Assembly: GCA_963793845.1 (NCBI GenBank)
Contig: CAWCBG010000011.1
Location: forward strand, 124,001 to 188,000
From: CAWCBG01 sp963793845
GTDB taxonomy: Bacteria > Acidobacteriota > Terriglobia > Terriglobales > Acidobacteriaceae
Direction of reading: 5' to 3'
Length of the DNA stretch: 64,000 bases
Below, one piece after another: positions 1 to 9,208 of the stretch. The translations under genes and the position numbers were made by a program. The first letter of the stretch is position 1. Each line of letters starts with the position of its first letter. The notes under the pieces were generated by a model. The model saw only the letters and a list, made by a program, of their open reading frames with translations, made no database searches and was not told the origin of the DNA.

Positions 1-444
1 CGTCCCGACACCTCGGAGAAAAGGCAGGTTCTGCTTTCGCGCCTGGCTACCGTCGGATGGGGCCTAGTCCTGTTCGCGCTGGCCATCGTCTCGCGACGCG
101 GTGGAAAGGTGGTCGAACTCGGCCTCAGCATCGCCTCGGTGGCGTACGGAGCGCTGCTGGGTGTATTCCTGCTGGGAGTATTGACCCGCCGTGCCAACGA
201 ACGCGGCAGCATGGTCGGCATGGCGGTTGGCTTCGCGACCAACCTCTACATCTGGCAAGGCAGCACGTTTTTGGCCTGGCTGCAACACATCTCCGGCGTT
301 TCCTTTGCCGCGTTGGCATTGGCACGCCCGATTCCCTTCCCGTGGTACGTGCCCATCGGCAGCGTGATCACCTTCGCTATCGGGTATAGTTCCAGTCTGC
401 TGCTGAAGTCGCCTCACAACGAAGCTCATGTCCGAACTCATTAA
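1..444 (+). CDS. C-terminal part of a sodium:solute symporter (SSS family), cut by the window edge
   Basis: The reading frame is open from the first base, so the gene begins upstream of the window; 147 codons plus the stop are visible. Four hydrophobic stretches can be seen, including GLVLFALAIVS, a long one around ALLGVFLLGVL, MVGMAVGFATNLYIW and a final one before a short charged tail. The Leu-rich helix followed by an Arg-rich loop (TRRANERGSM) and a Gly-rich helix is typical of the last helices of SLC5/SSS sodium-coupled transporters of the inner membrane. The substrate cannot be told from this end. It overlaps the start of the next permease gene by 17 bases, so the two are probably co-transcribed. 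Confidence 0.75.
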   Translation, partial: RPDTSEKRQVLLSRLATVGWGLVLFALAIVSRRGGKVVELGLSIASVAYGALLGVFLLGVLTRRANERGSMVGMAVGFATNLYIWQGSTFLAWLQHISGVSFAALALARPIPFPWYVPIGSVITFAIGYSSSLLLKSPHNEAHVRTH

Positions 445-1816
445 GACAAAGACTCAGCCTGCTTCCCTTCTGCGCGATCTGGGCGTCAGCCAGGCCAGCG
501 CAATTGTCGTGGGCACCATCATCGGCAGCGGCATCTTCCTGGTGCCAGCGGAGATGATGCAGGCGGTCGGCTCAGCCAGACTGGTCTACCTGGCCTGGAT
601 CGTCGGCGGCCTGTTGTCGTTCGCGGGCGCTCTCACCTACGCCGAACTCGGCGCCATGAAGCCGCAGGCTGGCGGCGAGTATGTCTACATTCGCGACGCT
701 TACGGGCCGCTACCCGGATTTCTCTATGCCTGGACGTGGTTCGCCATCGCCAAACCGGCATCCGTTGCCACAATCACGATTGGAATTGTGCGGATTCTCG
801 GCACATTTCCCGTGCTCGCTTTCCTTGACCACCCCGTCATTCGCGATCCCTTCACCATCACTTATGGACAGCTCGTCGCAATCGCTGCCGCGGCGCTCAT
901 CACCGGTCTGAACTATGTCGGCGTAAAGCGCGCGGGCGAATTCCAGTTGCTGTTCACCATCCTGAAGGTCGTGATGATCTTGGCGGTCGTAGCTTTGGGA
1001 TTCAGCGCGGCCTCGGGAACGTGGCGCAACTTTGGCACGAGCTTCGCCGGGGCCACCGGAGGCTTCGCAGGATTTATGGCGGCGCTGGTGGCCGCACTCT
1101 GGGCCTACGACGGATGGAACGACCTCAACATGGTAGGCGGCGAGATCAGCCACCCGGAGCGCAACATCCCGATCGCACTGATCGCCGGAGTAGCAACCGT
1201 GGGCGTGCTCTACATGCTGACCAATGCGGCGGTGCAGTACGTGCTTCCAGCAGCAAGCATTGCTGGCTCGGAACGGCCCGCCTCAGAGGCTACGGCGATT
1301 GCGGCCGGAGCCTGGGGCGCGGCGATCGTCTCGGCCGGCATGGCGCTATCGATGCTGGTAACCCTGAATGGAACCATTATGAGCGGCGCACGGGTGCCCT
1401 TTGCCATGGCTCGCGACCGCTACTTCTTCAAGGCGATGGCCGATGTGCATCCGCGCTTCCATACGCCATCGACTGCCCTGATTGTCCAACTAATCCTGTC
1501 GGCCTTTCTCCTGCTGTTCGCGGGGAGCTTCCGACAGCTCTTCTCACTCGCCATCTTCGCCGAGTGGCTCTTCTACATGATCGCCGCCAGCACGGTCTTC
1601 GTTCTGCGCAAGAAGGAACCAAAACTCCCGCGGCCCTATCGCACCTGGGGCTATCCTGTGGTGCCGGGGTTGTTCGTAGTCGTCGCCGCGGTTCTGCTGT
1701 ATTACACTTTCACCGAAAATCTGCGGAACTCCGCCTATGGAGTGCTGGTGATTCTGGCGGGGGTACCGATCTATTTGTATTTCGCGAAGAAGAAGAGAGA
1801 AGCAATTAGCAGCTAG
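428..1816 (+). CDS. Amino-acid permease, APC superfamily
   Basis: A 462-residue inner-membrane transporter with about 12 hydrophobic segments, the usual length for APC-superfamily amino-acid/cation symporters. The first helix carries the family motif GTIIGSGIF (about residues 29-37), the unwound substrate-binding stretch of these transporters. The helix around residues 215-235 with WAYDGWNDLN and the loop MSGARVPFAMARD are typical of the LAT/YfnA-like branch. The substrate is not predictable by eye. It starts inside the 3' end of the preceding symporter gene, suggesting an operon of two transporters. Its last codons (EAISS) and stop lie in a run of 7-base repeats described separately. Confidence 0.85.
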   Translation: MSELIKTKTQPASLLRDLGVSQASAIVVGTIIGSGIFLVPAEMMQAVGSARLVYLAWIVGGLLSFAGALTYAELGAMKPQAGGEYVYIRDAYGPLPGFLYAWTWFAIAKPASVATITIGIVRILGTFPVLAFLDHPVIRDPFTITYGQLVAIAAAALITGLNYVGVKRAGEFQLLFTILKVVMILAVVALGFSAASGTWRNFGTSFAGATGGFAGFMAALVAALWAYDGWNDLNMVGGEISHPERNIPIALIAGVATVGVLYMLTNAAVQYVLPAASIAGSERPASEATAIAAGAWGAAIVSAGMALSMLVTLNGTIMSGARVPFAMARDRYFFKAMADVHPRFHTPSTALIVQLILSAFLLLFAGSFRQLFSLAIFAEWLFYMIAASTVFVLRKKEPKLPRPYRTWGYPVVPGLFVVVAAVLLYYTFTENLRNSAYGVLVILAGVPIYLYFAKKKREAISS

Positions 1817-1828
1817 CAAGTGGCAATA
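1801..1828. repeat. Short heptamer array over a stop codon (4 units)
   Basis: Four consecutive 7-base units (AGCAATT, AGCAGCT, AGCAAGT, GGCAATA) encode the last codons and stop of the permease gene and continue past it. They are the reverse complement of the same family as the longer array at 47047-47123, which also covers a stop codon. Confidence 0.6.
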
Positions 1829-1860
1829 GGGCCGTTCAGTCCACGCACGGATCGATTCGG

Positions 1861-3309
1861 CTACCCACCCTTCGCCTGCTTGGCGCGCTCGTAGACTTTG
1901 ACATACTCGCGAGCAGAACCTGTCCACGAGTACTCCTGCGCCATCGCGTTACGCATGAGCGCAGTCCAGGAATTCTTGTTCTGATAGACATCGAGCGCCA
2001 GGCGGACGGTATCGAGCAGCGCTTCGCTTGCATACTCTTTGAACTTGAAGCCTGTGCCTTTCAGCGTCTGCGGGTCGAACTGCTCGATGGTGTCGTCGAG
2101 GCCACCGGTGGCGCGGACGATCGGCACCGTTCCATAGCGCAGGCTGTAAATCTGGTTCAGCCCGCACGGTTCATAGTGCGATGGCATCAGGAACATGTCG
2201 CTACCGGCTTCAATCTTGTGAGCCACCTTGTTGTCGTAGGCGATCTTGACGGCAAACTTTTGGGGATACTGTTTATGCAGACGCCGAAACAGCTCTTCAT
2301 ATTCGCGATCACCCGTGCCCAGCGTGATCAGGATTAGCTCTTCCCGCGCCAGCCGATCGGCGACCTGCAGAATCAGGTCGAATCCCTTCTGCGCCGCGAA
2401 GCGCGACACGATACCGACCACAGGCAACTGCGTGTCGGGCGCAAGTCCGAATTCCTTCAGCAGGTCCTGCTTGCAGACGGCCTTGCCGGCGAGATCGTCC
2501 GCCGAATACTGCTCCGCGATAAAGGGATCGGTCTCAGGATTCCACTGGCTGTAGTCGACGCCATTGAGAATTCCCGCGACGGTGCCGGCACGCGCGCGCA
2601 GCACTCCTTCCAGACCGAAGCCATACTCGGCGGTCTGGATTTCCTGGGCATACTTCCGGCTAACGGTAGTGATGAAATCGGCCTCGGCAATTGCCCCTTT
2701 CAGAAAATTTACCTTGCCGTAAAATTCCAGCTTGGTCATGGTGAACAGGTCCCAGGGAAGCATCAGCAGGGGCAGAATTTCGGACGCGAAGATACCCTGG
2801 TAGCCCATGTTGTGTATGGTGAAGACGCAGGGGGTGGCGTCGAACGCCGGGTCCTCCGCATACAGGGTCTTCAGCAGGATAGGAATCAGCGCGGTCTGCC
2901 AGTCATGGCAATGAAACAAATCGGGAGCACCCAGGACCTTGGTCGCCTCCAGGGTGGCCCGGCAAAACAGCGCGAAGCGCTCGGCATTATCGTGATAGTC
3001 GCCCAGCGGAGTACCGTACAAGCCGTCGCGATCGAAGAATGGCGGATAGTCGATGAAGTAGAATTGCACGCCGTCATGTTCGCCGCCGTCGACTACCGAG
3101 CAGAAGCGATAGCGGTCGTCGAAGGGAACCGTGATGCTGGAGATTACGCGGCGAGGTCTTTCGAGCTTCGTCTGTTTGTAGCGGGGAAGGTAGACAGTGA
3201 CTTTGTGGCCTGATTTCACCAGCGCCAGCGGCAAGGCTGCAACGACATCAGCGAGCCCCCCGGTCTTGGAAAAGGGAACGCATTCGGATGCCGCAAAGAC
3301 AATATGCAT
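1861..3309 (-). CDS. glgA: Glycogen synthase (ADP-glucose dependent, GT5)
   Basis: Transfers glucose from ADP-glucose to the growing alpha-1,4-glucan in the cytoplasm. With the start at 3309 the protein has 482 residues, the usual size for bacterial GlgA. The N-terminal ADP-glucose-binding motif KTGGLADV is at residues 15-22, FHCHDWQTALIP lies in the first Rossmann half, and PSHYEPCGLNQIYS in the C-terminal half. The ORF runs 15 codons further upstream, but MHIVFAASE is where GlgA proteins begin and a G-rich stretch precedes it. No glgB or glgC is next to it, so it is an orphan here; it diverges from rsmA. An inverted repeat ATAACG-C-CGTTAT at 3369-3381 lies in the shared upstream region. Confidence 0.95.
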   Translation of the reverse strand: MHIVFAASECVPFSKTGGLADVVAALPLALVKSGHKVTVYLPRYKQTKLERPRRVISSITVPFDDRYRFCSVVDGGEHDGVQFYFIDYPPFFDRDGLYGTPLGDYHDNAERFALFCRATLEATKVLGAPDLFHCHDWQTALIPILLKTLYAEDPAFDATPCVFTIHNMGYQGIFASEILPLLMLPWDLFTMTKLEFYGKVNFLKGAIAEADFITTVSRKYAQEIQTAEYGFGLEGVLRARAGTVAGILNGVDYSQWNPETDPFIAEQYSADDLAGKAVCKQDLLKEFGLAPDTQLPVVGIVSRFAAQKGFDLILQVADRLAREELILITLGTGDREYEELFRRLHKQYPQKFAVKIAYDNKVAHKIEAGSDMFLMPSHYEPCGLNQIYSLRYGTVPIVRATGGLDDTIEQFDPQTLKGTGFKFKEYASEALLDTVRLALDVYQNKNSWTALMRNAMAQEYSWTGSAREYVKVYERAKQAKGG

Positions 3310-3437
3310 GAAGACCCCCGGGGCGCTAGGAACGTTGTTCGCAAAGCCTGCCAAACGGCGCGGTGACGATAACGCCGTTATGATGTCTTAGGCAACGAAA
3401 CAGTTGAGTCTAATTGCGGAGTCGAAAGAGGGTCAAC

Positions 3438-4304
3438 GTGGCCAGGACCGCGTCGAGCAAATCCGCTGCAAACGCCAGTGGCAAGCGAAAGCCGAAACTC
3501 GGACAAAACTTTCTGGTGGATCGCGGAGCGGCCCAGCGCATCGTCGAAGCGCTGGGCGATGTATCCGAGCGAACCGTGGTCGAGATCGGACCCGGGCCGG
3601 GAATTCTGACCGACCTTCTGGTGTCGCGCGCCAAACGGGTGATCGGCGTGGAACTCGATCGCGTGCTGGCCGCGCAGTTGCGCATGCGCTATGCCACCCG
3701 CGACAACGTGGAGGTCCTGGAATCGGACTTCGTGACTGTCGAATTTCCCACATTGCTGGGACGCAAGGCCGGTCCTCTGCAGGACCTGCGTCCAACCCAG
3801 CCGGAAACTGTGGACGTCGTCGGCAACCTTCCCTACTACATTACTTCGGACATTGTTTTACGCCTGCTGGAACTGCACCAGAACATTGAGCGCGCCGTGA
3901 TCATGGTGCAGCGGGAAGTAGCTGATCGCATTGCGGCAGAGCCCGGCAGCCGTGATTATGGGTTGTTGTCGGCTACGGCGCAGCTGTTCGCTCGCGTCGA
4001 GAAGCTGTTTACCCTGCCGCCGACGGCGTTCTCTCCGCCACCGCAAGTGCATTCCAGCGTGCTGCGCTTCACCATGGAGCCCCGCCTGAAGGAGTTGCAA
4101 GTCGACGAAGAGCCGTTCATCGCATTTCTCAAGCTGGCCTTCGCGCAGAAGCGCAAGACCCTGGTGAATAACCTGCGCGAGAGCTACGACGACAAGGCGG
4201 TGCGGGCGGCATTGAAAGCCGCGGGTTTGCGCTCCGATGTGCGCGCCGAGGCGGTGGCACTGGAGAAGATGGCGGAAGTTTCCCGCGCCCTGCAGCAGGC
4301 GTAA
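3438..4304 (+). CDS. rsmA: 16S rRNA dimethyladenosine transferase (KsgA/RsmA)
   Basis: Uses S-adenosylmethionine to dimethylate two adjacent adenosines near the 3' end of 16S rRNA during small-subunit maturation. Seen motifs: GQNFLVD at residues 22-28, SAM motif VEIGPGPG at 48-55, and the N-LPYY methyl-acceptor motif at about 130-134. I chose the GTG at 3438 because AGAGGG lies five bases upstream. A TTG at 3414 in the same frame would add eight residues. The basic N-terminal 20 residues (KRKPK) may help rRNA binding. The length of 288 residues fits the family. The MEMO gene follows after 21 bases. Confidence 0.95.
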   Translation: MARTASSKSAANASGKRKPKLGQNFLVDRGAAQRIVEALGDVSERTVVEIGPGPGILTDLLVSRAKRVIGVELDRVLAAQLRMRYATRDNVEVLESDFVTVEFPTLLGRKAGPLQDLRPTQPETVDVVGNLPYYITSDIVLRLLELHQNIERAVIMVQREVADRIAAEPGSRDYGLLSATAQLFARVEKLFTLPPTAFSPPPQVHSSVLRFTMEPRLKELQVDEEPFIAFLKLAFAQKRKTLVNNLRESYDDKAVRAALKAAGLRSDVRAEAVALEKMAEVSRALQQA

Positions 4305-4325
4305 ACTGGGCGCAGGACTCTGCTC

Positions 4326-5153
4326 ATGCCCAGCCTCGTACGTTCGCCCGCTGTTGCGGGCCGCTTCTATCCCGCCAATGCGCAACATCTGCGGGCAGAG
4401 GTAGAAACCTTCGCGACTAAGCGTGCGGGGGTAGCCACAGAAGAGGCGATTCGCGCGCTCGGCTGTGTCGTTCCTCACGCCGGCTATGTGTACTCCGGAA
4501 GCGTCGCCGGGGCCGTCTACCGCCGTCTTGAACTTCCCCGTCGCTTCATCATTCTCTGTCCTAATCACACCGGGAAGGGCGAGCCCCTGGCAATCATGAG
4601 CGAGGGTGCGTGGCGCACCCCGCTGGGCGAAGCCGCAATTGACGGGGAGCTTGCGCAAGAGTTGAAGTCACGAATGCCGCTGCTTTCCGAAGATGAGATG
4701 GCCCATCGCTATGAGCATGCGTTGGAAGTTCAACTTCCCTTCCTGCAAGTGCTGGCGCCCGGATTTCGCTTCGTGCCCATCACTGTCGGTACCAGCAACT
4801 TCGAAGTCTTGAGCGCGCTGGGCACCGTGATCGGCAATCTGCTGGCGCATGCGGAAGATCCCGTGCTGGTGATTGCATCCAGCGACATGAATCACTACGA
4901 AAGCGACAGCGTCACTCGCGAGAAGGACCATAAAGCCATCGATCAGATACTCGCACTCAACCCGCGCGGTCTTTACGACGTGGTCCACCGGGAAAGCATC
5001 AGCATGTGCGGTTACGGTCCCACCGTGGCCATGCTGACTGCGGCCGCCAAGCTGGGCGCGACCAAGGCCGAGTTGATTCGCTATGCCACCTCGGGTGATG
5101 TCTCCGGAGAGCGAGACATGGTGGTGGGCTACGCGGGAATCGCCATCGCCTGA
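4326..5153 (+). CDS. MEMO-family protein (AmmeMemoRadiSam system protein B)
   Basis: A 275-residue protein covering the whole MEMO domain, whose fold resembles extradiol dioxygenases and whose bacterial members are often encoded with a radical SAM protein (AmrS) and an AMMECR1 protein. Recognisable pieces are RSPAVAGRFYP at the N terminus, VPHAGYVYSG, CPNHTG, YEHALEVQLPFLQ, SSDMNHYES and CGYGPTVAML; the histidines and cysteine there match the conserved pocket. The usual AMMECR1 and radical SAM partners are not adjacent. It probably shares a transcript with rsmA. The reaction it carries out in bacteria is not known to me. Confidence 0.88.
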   Translation: MPSLVRSPAVAGRFYPANAQHLRAEVETFATKRAGVATEEAIRALGCVVPHAGYVYSGSVAGAVYRRLELPRRFIILCPNHTGKGEPLAIMSEGAWRTPLGEAAIDGELAQELKSRMPLLSEDEMAHRYEHALEVQLPFLQVLAPGFRFVPITVGTSNFEVLSALGTVIGNLLAHAEDPVLVIASSDMNHYESDSVTREKDHKAIDQILALNPRGLYDVVHRESISMCGYGPTVAMLTAAAKLGATKAELIRYATSGDVSGERDMVVGYAGIAIA

Positions 5154-5204
5154 AGAAGACGGACAGGATTTTTCCTCCTGTTTCGTGGCGTTGCTTGTGG
5201 ACAC

Positions 5205-5246
5205 TAAAAATCCAAAAGCAAAGGGCGACCTGAACCGAGGCCGCCC
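5205..5246 (-). terminator. Intrinsic terminator of the FecR gene
   Basis: Read on the minus strand, GGGCGGCC (5246-5239) pairs with GGTCGCCC (5230-5223) around an 8-base loop, with one G-U pair, and is followed by TTTGCTTTTGG and a run of five T. It begins 23 bases after the FecR stop codon. Confidence 0.75.
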
Positions 5247-5268
5247 CGCTGAGAAGCTGAATCAGCTC

Positions 5269-6702
5269 TTAGTGCGCCGCTGGAGTCGTGGCTGACGCGT
5301 GCCCAGGCCTGGAGGTGCCGGCTGTGTCCAGATGGGTTGGAACGCCACCGAGCCCTTGGCCGCGCATGCTCCCGGCACCTGAACCCCACATGCCAGGCTC
5401 CGCCATGGGCGCTGTGCGCGACACGGGCTCTGCGAATACGTGTCCCGAAGGCGGATGCATGATCTCGTTATGCGCGAAGGTTTCGCCTGTGTTATGCGCT
5501 GCCCCTTTATTATTCGCAAAGGTTGAGCCCGGCTCGGCTCTTGCGTTCGAAGGCCTCTGCAACAGAGTCGGGGGTAGCACACTGCGGAAGTTGGGCGGTA
5601 CCCGTCCACCGGGAATATAGGCCATGCCGCCCGTTATGTGTTGCCCTACAAGAATCGTCTGCGGCCTGGCCGTGACCACGGAAGGCGGTTGGACGACCGT
5701 GAACCCTGCAGGAGCTCTCGAGATCACCGGCGTGGGCTGGAAGCTGGTGACAATTCCGTTGCCTCGGTAGTTTGAACCGTTGCCCGGCAACCATGCCCAT
5801 CCGACATTGGGTGCATACGCCCAGGAGCCGTAGTGATACGGCAGCCAACCCCAGGGATAGGCCGATACGAAGCTGTAGCCCAGGCCCTGGTTGAACATCC
5901 AGGCTCCCGCCATGTAGGGATTCCAGCCGGCCATACCGGCAACGCCGTAGGGCTGCCACGCGTAGCCGTATCCCGGCATGTAGAAAAATCCGCCGTAGTA
6001 ATTCAGGTCCTGCAGGCCGTAACCGCTTACCGAAGGGCCGCCAAACGTCGACGTGCTTTGCGTGTAGGCGCTGGTATAGGCGGCGCGCTCGTTGTTCCAT
6101 GCGTCATAGGAGATGCCGTCCACACCGGGCGTGACCAGTGGCGGATTGCCTGTGCCCGCTGCCAGCGTCTCTTTCTTCTTCACGTTGAGAGGCTGCCCCT
6201 GGTTTTCGACCTGAACTTCACCCTTGAAGACTGCCAGCCGCACTCTTCCATCCTCGGCGGTCAACCGCAATTCCGTGCCCTTGCGAACCAGGAAACTCAT
6301 GTCTCCCGACATCAGTCGATTGATGTCTTCGCTCTTGTCCACGTCGAAGTAAACGATGCCCCGGACAACCTCGATCTCGTTGATCTTGGCGCCCGCGTCG
6401 TTCATCAGCAGTCGCTTGAACTTCACTTCAGAGTTGTCGGCCATGCGCAGGGTGCTGCGATTTTCGAACTCTACTTCGGCCAGACCGCTGCTTCCGGTCA
6501 CCAGCCCTGTGCCTTCGATGATGGGAGCGTTCAAGATGGCGCGCTCCAGCCCCTGGCCTCCAGCATGGTCCATCTGAACTTGTCCATCGATGTAGCTCAG
6601 GCGGACGATTCTGACGTGCGACTCGGCTTGCATTGCGACGGCCGCGAACACCAGAGCAGCAGCCATTGCGAAGGACAACGCGAACCCCACGCGCCGTGTC
6701 AT
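5269..6702 (-). CDS. Secreted FecR-domain protein with Gly/Tyr/Trp-rich tail (DUF6600-like)
   Basis: A 477-residue exported protein. Residues 1-27 form a clear signal peptide (RR near the start, an Ala-rich core, cut near MQA). A FecR domain spans about residues 60-175, recognised by the VTGSSGLAEVEFENRSTLR stretch and VVRGIVYFDV. From about 220 to 320 the sequence is full of Gly, Tyr, Trp and Pro, with the repeated pattern WxPYxxGSW and GWAWLPG, as in DUF6600 proteins of acidobacteria. The last 130 residues are Pro/Ala/Gly-rich and of low complexity. Unlike classical FecR there is no transmembrane anti-sigma layout and no sigma factor nearby, so a cell-surface structural role is more likely than iron signalling. 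It stands alone with its own terminator. Confidence 0.8.
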   Translation of the reverse strand: MTRRVGFALSFAMAAALVFAAVAMQAESHVRIVRLSYIDGQVQMDHAGGQGLERAILNAPIIEGTGLVTGSSGLAEVEFENRSTLRMADNSEVKFKRLLMNDAGAKINEIEVVRGIVYFDVDKSEDINRLMSGDMSFLVRKGTELRLTAEDGRVRLAVFKGEVQVENQGQPLNVKKKETLAAGTGNPPLVTPGVDGISYDAWNNERAAYTSAYTQSTSTFGGPSVSGYGLQDLNYYGGFFYMPGYGYAWQPYGVAGMAGWNPYMAGAWMFNQGLGYSFVSAYPWGWLPYHYGSWAYAPNVGWAWLPGNGSNYRGNGIVTSFQPTPVISRAPAGFTVVQPPSVVTARPQTILVGQHITGGMAYIPGGRVPPNFRSVLPPTLLQRPSNARAEPGSTFANNKGAAHNTGETFAHNEIMHPPSGHVFAEPVSRTAPMAEPGMWGSGAGSMRGQGLGGVPTHLDTAGTSRPGHASATTPAAH

Positions 6703-6821
6703 GTTCCTACTCCTTTGAGCCCTCGAGCCCTAATGACCCTGGAAGTGACGGCAAGGCAGACGATCAGTCCGTCTCCCCACCTGACTCTCTACGGCTATTT
6801 AACACCCTTTTGATGCGAAGT

Positions 6822-6836
6822 TGCCGAAATTCGGCA
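6822..6836. promoter_or_regulatory. Perfect inverted repeat, possible operator upstream of the FecR gene
   Basis: TGCCGAA-A-TTCGGCA is a 7-bp perfect dyad with a one-base centre, about 120 bases upstream of the FecR start. The gap 6703-6971 holds no gene. On the minus strand a weak TTAAAT hexamer lies just downstream of the dyad, so it could be a repressor site, but nothing identifies the regulator. Confidence 0.3.
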
Positions 6837-6971
6837 GCCCGGTTGTAAAAGGTGAGTGTCCAGACCGCTTCTTTTGCCAATTATTATCCCGAGGCCCTTC
6901 AGTTCCGAGGGATGTGCGGTTCAGGCTCTCGACAAAACTTGTGACCAGAATCATTTCGCAGGACGGCTTGC

Positions 6972-7683
6972 TCACGGTTGCGAGTTGCCGGCCGCAACCG
7001 GTTCCGGACTCTCGATGGTCTTCAGCAGATGTTTCGCGCTCTGGCGGGTAATGCGCATCAGGTTAGGGTCGTCAGCGATCTTGCGCAGAATCGGCTCGAT
7101 GGCCGCCAATTCTTCGACCTCGCCATTGGCCTGGAGCTGCTCCAACTCTCGAACTCGTTTATCCATGCCGAGCTTGTCAAAGCGATATTGATAGGCCAGC
7201 TTGCAGCCATAGTCGACCGTATTCGCGATTGCCAGAAAAATACGGGTCAGTTCCTGAACGTCCTTGTTTTCCGACCAGTTGTAGGTGACCGAGCCGTGAA
7301 CCTCGGGCGACTCATACTCCAGGGTCTTTCTGCCCGTCTGTGCGATCTTCTTCGGATAATCGAAGTTGCCCTGGAAGTAGTTCGTGTTTTTGGCTAGCTG
7401 GAAGATCTTTTGCCGATTGGCCGTGGAGAGGAGTGAAATCCTGCTGAAATGGTTCACTTTGCCCACCACCGATGGGATTAGGATCGCCGTCGAAGTGCGC
7501 TGTGCCATCCGGGTGCACGGTGATGGAATAGCTGAGCCACGGAAGTCCCTCGTTCCAGTCGAATAGAAATTTCACCTGCTCCTGAGCCGTGCCTGCAACG
7601 GCCGCCGGCGGGGACTGCTGCGCCCCAGAGTACAGCGGCAGAAGTGCGATCAGGCAGAGGATAGGAAGGAAAGCCGATTTCAT
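6972..7683 (-). pseudogene. Frameshifted secreted protein of unknown function
   Basis: Two overlapping reading frames together make one protein. The first (from 7683) gives a signal peptide (MKSAFLPILCLIALLPLYSG) followed by a domain ending in FDGDPNPIGGG. The second frame continues with VNHFSRISLLSTANRQKIF and runs to the stop at 6972. Removing one G from the GGTGGTGGG tract near 7467-7475 would join them into a protein of about 236 residues. The second part resembles, from memory, an uncharacterised acidobacterial family whose core has IFQLAKNTNYF and TGRKTLEY stretches; I cannot name a function. It is either a one-base decayed gene or a sequencing error in a G run. The next gene upstream on this strand is ruvC. 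Confidence 0.65.
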
Positions 7684-7787
7684 GCTGCCGAATGATTCTA
7701 CCCGATTCGCGCCGGAGTTGCGGCAGGTTGCCCGGTGTCTTACGGTCGAACTGCAAGCCGCGATGGCGAATCGGTGCGGAAATCGGA

Positions 7788-8291
7788 TCAGGGAGCCCCG
7801 GCGTGCTGGCGTCGCAAGGTGCCTGCCGTGTGCAAATGACAGATCGCAATGGCGAGTGCGTCAGCGATGTCGGGAGGTTCCGGAGGCGCGGACAGATCGA
7901 GGAGGCGGGCCACCATGATTTGAACTTGCGATTTCTCGGCCCGGCCATAGCCGACCACCGCCGACTTAATGGACAACGGCGAATAAGCCATCACTTCCAG
8001 CCCCGCTTGCGCCGCAGTGAGCATCGCTACGCCGCGCACGTGCCCCAGCTTGAGCGCCGACTTGACGTTCATCGCGTAGAAGACGTCTTCGATCGCCACC
8101 TGCTCAGGCTGGTAAGTGGCGATGATCCCGGTAAGCTGCTCGCAAATCTTCTTCAGCCGCAGCTCCAGCGCTTCGCGCGGCAGCAACCGGATGGCACCAC
8201 TCGCAAGATGCCGCAGCGCGCCGTGGTCGTCCTGCTCGACCACTCCATAGCCGGTGTACTCGCCTCCGCAATCGATGCCAAGAACGCGCAT
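7788..8291 (-). CDS. ruvC: Holliday junction resolvase RuvC
   Basis: Cuts four-way junctions symmetrically in the RuvABC complex at the end of homologous recombination. The start at 8291 gives MRVLGID and 167 residues, the normal size; the ORF continues 16 codons upstream without family similarity. All four acidic catalytic residues are present: D7, E69 (in VAIEDVFY), D141 and D144 (in DIADALAIA). The first motif reads GIDCGG rather than the usual GIDPGS. No ruvA or ruvB is beside it. The C terminus has a short basic tail. Confidence 0.95.
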   Translation of the reverse strand: MRVLGIDCGGEYTGYGVVEQDDHGALRHLASGAIRLLPREALELRLKKICEQLTGIIATYQPEQVAIEDVFYAMNVKSALKLGHVRGVAMLTAAQAGLEVMAYSPLSIKSAVVGYGRAEKSQVQIMVARLLDLSAPPEPPDIADALAIAICHLHTAGTLRRQHAGAP

Positions 8292-8385
8292 GGGACTGCC
8301 GAGAGTGTAGCAGTAGAAAAGCGCCGATGGGCGCCGCAAATGAAAAGCAGTGGCAGGGTGGTTAAGAGAGTGTTCGGCCGCCGGC

Positions 8386-8748
8386 TTAGTTGCGTCGATA
8401 TGGGATCTGCAAGAGGGCTGCTACAAAAGCACGGACCTTATCAACCACGACGGGCTCCGCTCTGCCGATTAACTCAGCATGCCGGGCCCGCCAGTCAAGA
8501 CTCCTGATCTGATCGCTCAGGATGGCTGCCTGCTTCCCGGCAATCGAGGTATGTATCTCGAAGGGGTAGCCTTTGCGAACCGAAGTGCACGGGCACACCA
8601 CCGCGAGTCCGGCGGCCCGGTTGTACGAGGCACTGGTCAGGACCAGCGCAGGCCTCCGTTTCTTGTGTTCTCGGCCGACCTGAGGATCAAAGTCAAGCCA
8701 GATCAAGTCGCCAGCGTCTGGGATGTACGAACGATGTGAAGCTACCAT
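8386..8748 (-). CDS. mazF: MazF/PemK-family mRNA interferase toxin
   Basis: A 120-residue protein of the MazF/PemK/Kid family, ribosome-independent endoribonucleases that cleave mRNA at short motifs. The family pattern is clear: GDLIWLDFDPQVGREHKKRRPALVL split over residues 13-37, then VVCPCTS, and SDQIRSLDW near residue 80. It overlaps the stop of the upstream antitoxin gene by 7 bases, the usual translational coupling of such pairs. All the expected residues for an active enzyme appear present (Arg of GREHKKRRP, Thr/Ser of PCTS). Confidence 0.9.
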   Translation of the reverse strand: MVASHRSYIPDAGDLIWLDFDPQVGREHKKRRPALVLTSASYNRAAGLAVVCPCTSVRKGYPFEIHTSIAGKQAAILSDQIRSLDWRARHAELIGRAEPVVVDKVRAFVAALLQIPYRRN

Positions 8749-8990
8749 TCAACCGGCTCTCGACCTACCGCGCGACCGCTGTGAACCTCTCCATGCCGGT
8801 TACCAGGAGTGATTTCCGCCACAAGCTCTTCCAGCGTTGGAACCTGCGGAAGTAAACGGATTTGCACCGTGCCAGGCTGTTGGCTGGCAAGGTCAATTGT
8901 GTCTCCCTCGCGAAGCTGCGCCTCTTCCGCAATCGCCTTAGGAATGCGTACTGCAAGACTATTGCCCCACATCGCCACTTGCCCCTTCAT
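8742..8990 (-). CDS. mazE: MazE-type antitoxin (AbrB/SpoVT fold)
   Basis: The 82-residue antitoxin of the MazF protein encoded directly downstream. The N-terminal swapped-hairpin DNA-binding domain is seen as MAMWGNSLAVRIPKAI-like sequence (residues 5-22), and the acidic/hydrophobic C-terminal part, PTLEELVAEITPGNRH, resembles the toxin-binding tails of MazE proteins. The start at 8990 (MKGQVAMWGNS) has GGTGAG directly upstream; a longer in-frame extension to 9104 is not family-like. MazE proteins normally repress their own promoter together with MazF. Confidence 0.88.
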   Translation of the reverse strand: MKGQVAMWGNSLAVRIPKAIAEEAQLREGDTIDLASQQPGTVQIRLLPQVPTLEELVAEITPGNRHGEVHSGRAVGREPVEW

Positions 8991-9208
8991 CTCACCCCCC
9001 CCGATACACAGTATATACGAGGTGTCTTTAATGTGTCTACCCTCTGACGTCTTAACACAAATCGTGCCGCCCGGCCTCATCCGGACGTACCCTTTGAGGA
9101 TCAATAAGGCCCGGACGCGCGTCTGGGTTGCCCCAAAGGTCTGTCACCAGGCGCTTCGCCATCCGTCCCACTGTCGCGGTAATCTGGTACGTTGGGCAGG
9201 AGGAAATT

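Noticed and set aside
8991..9104. Longer N terminus for the MazE antitoxin
   Set aside because: The extension has no family similarity, whereas the ATG at 8990 has a good ribosome-binding site.
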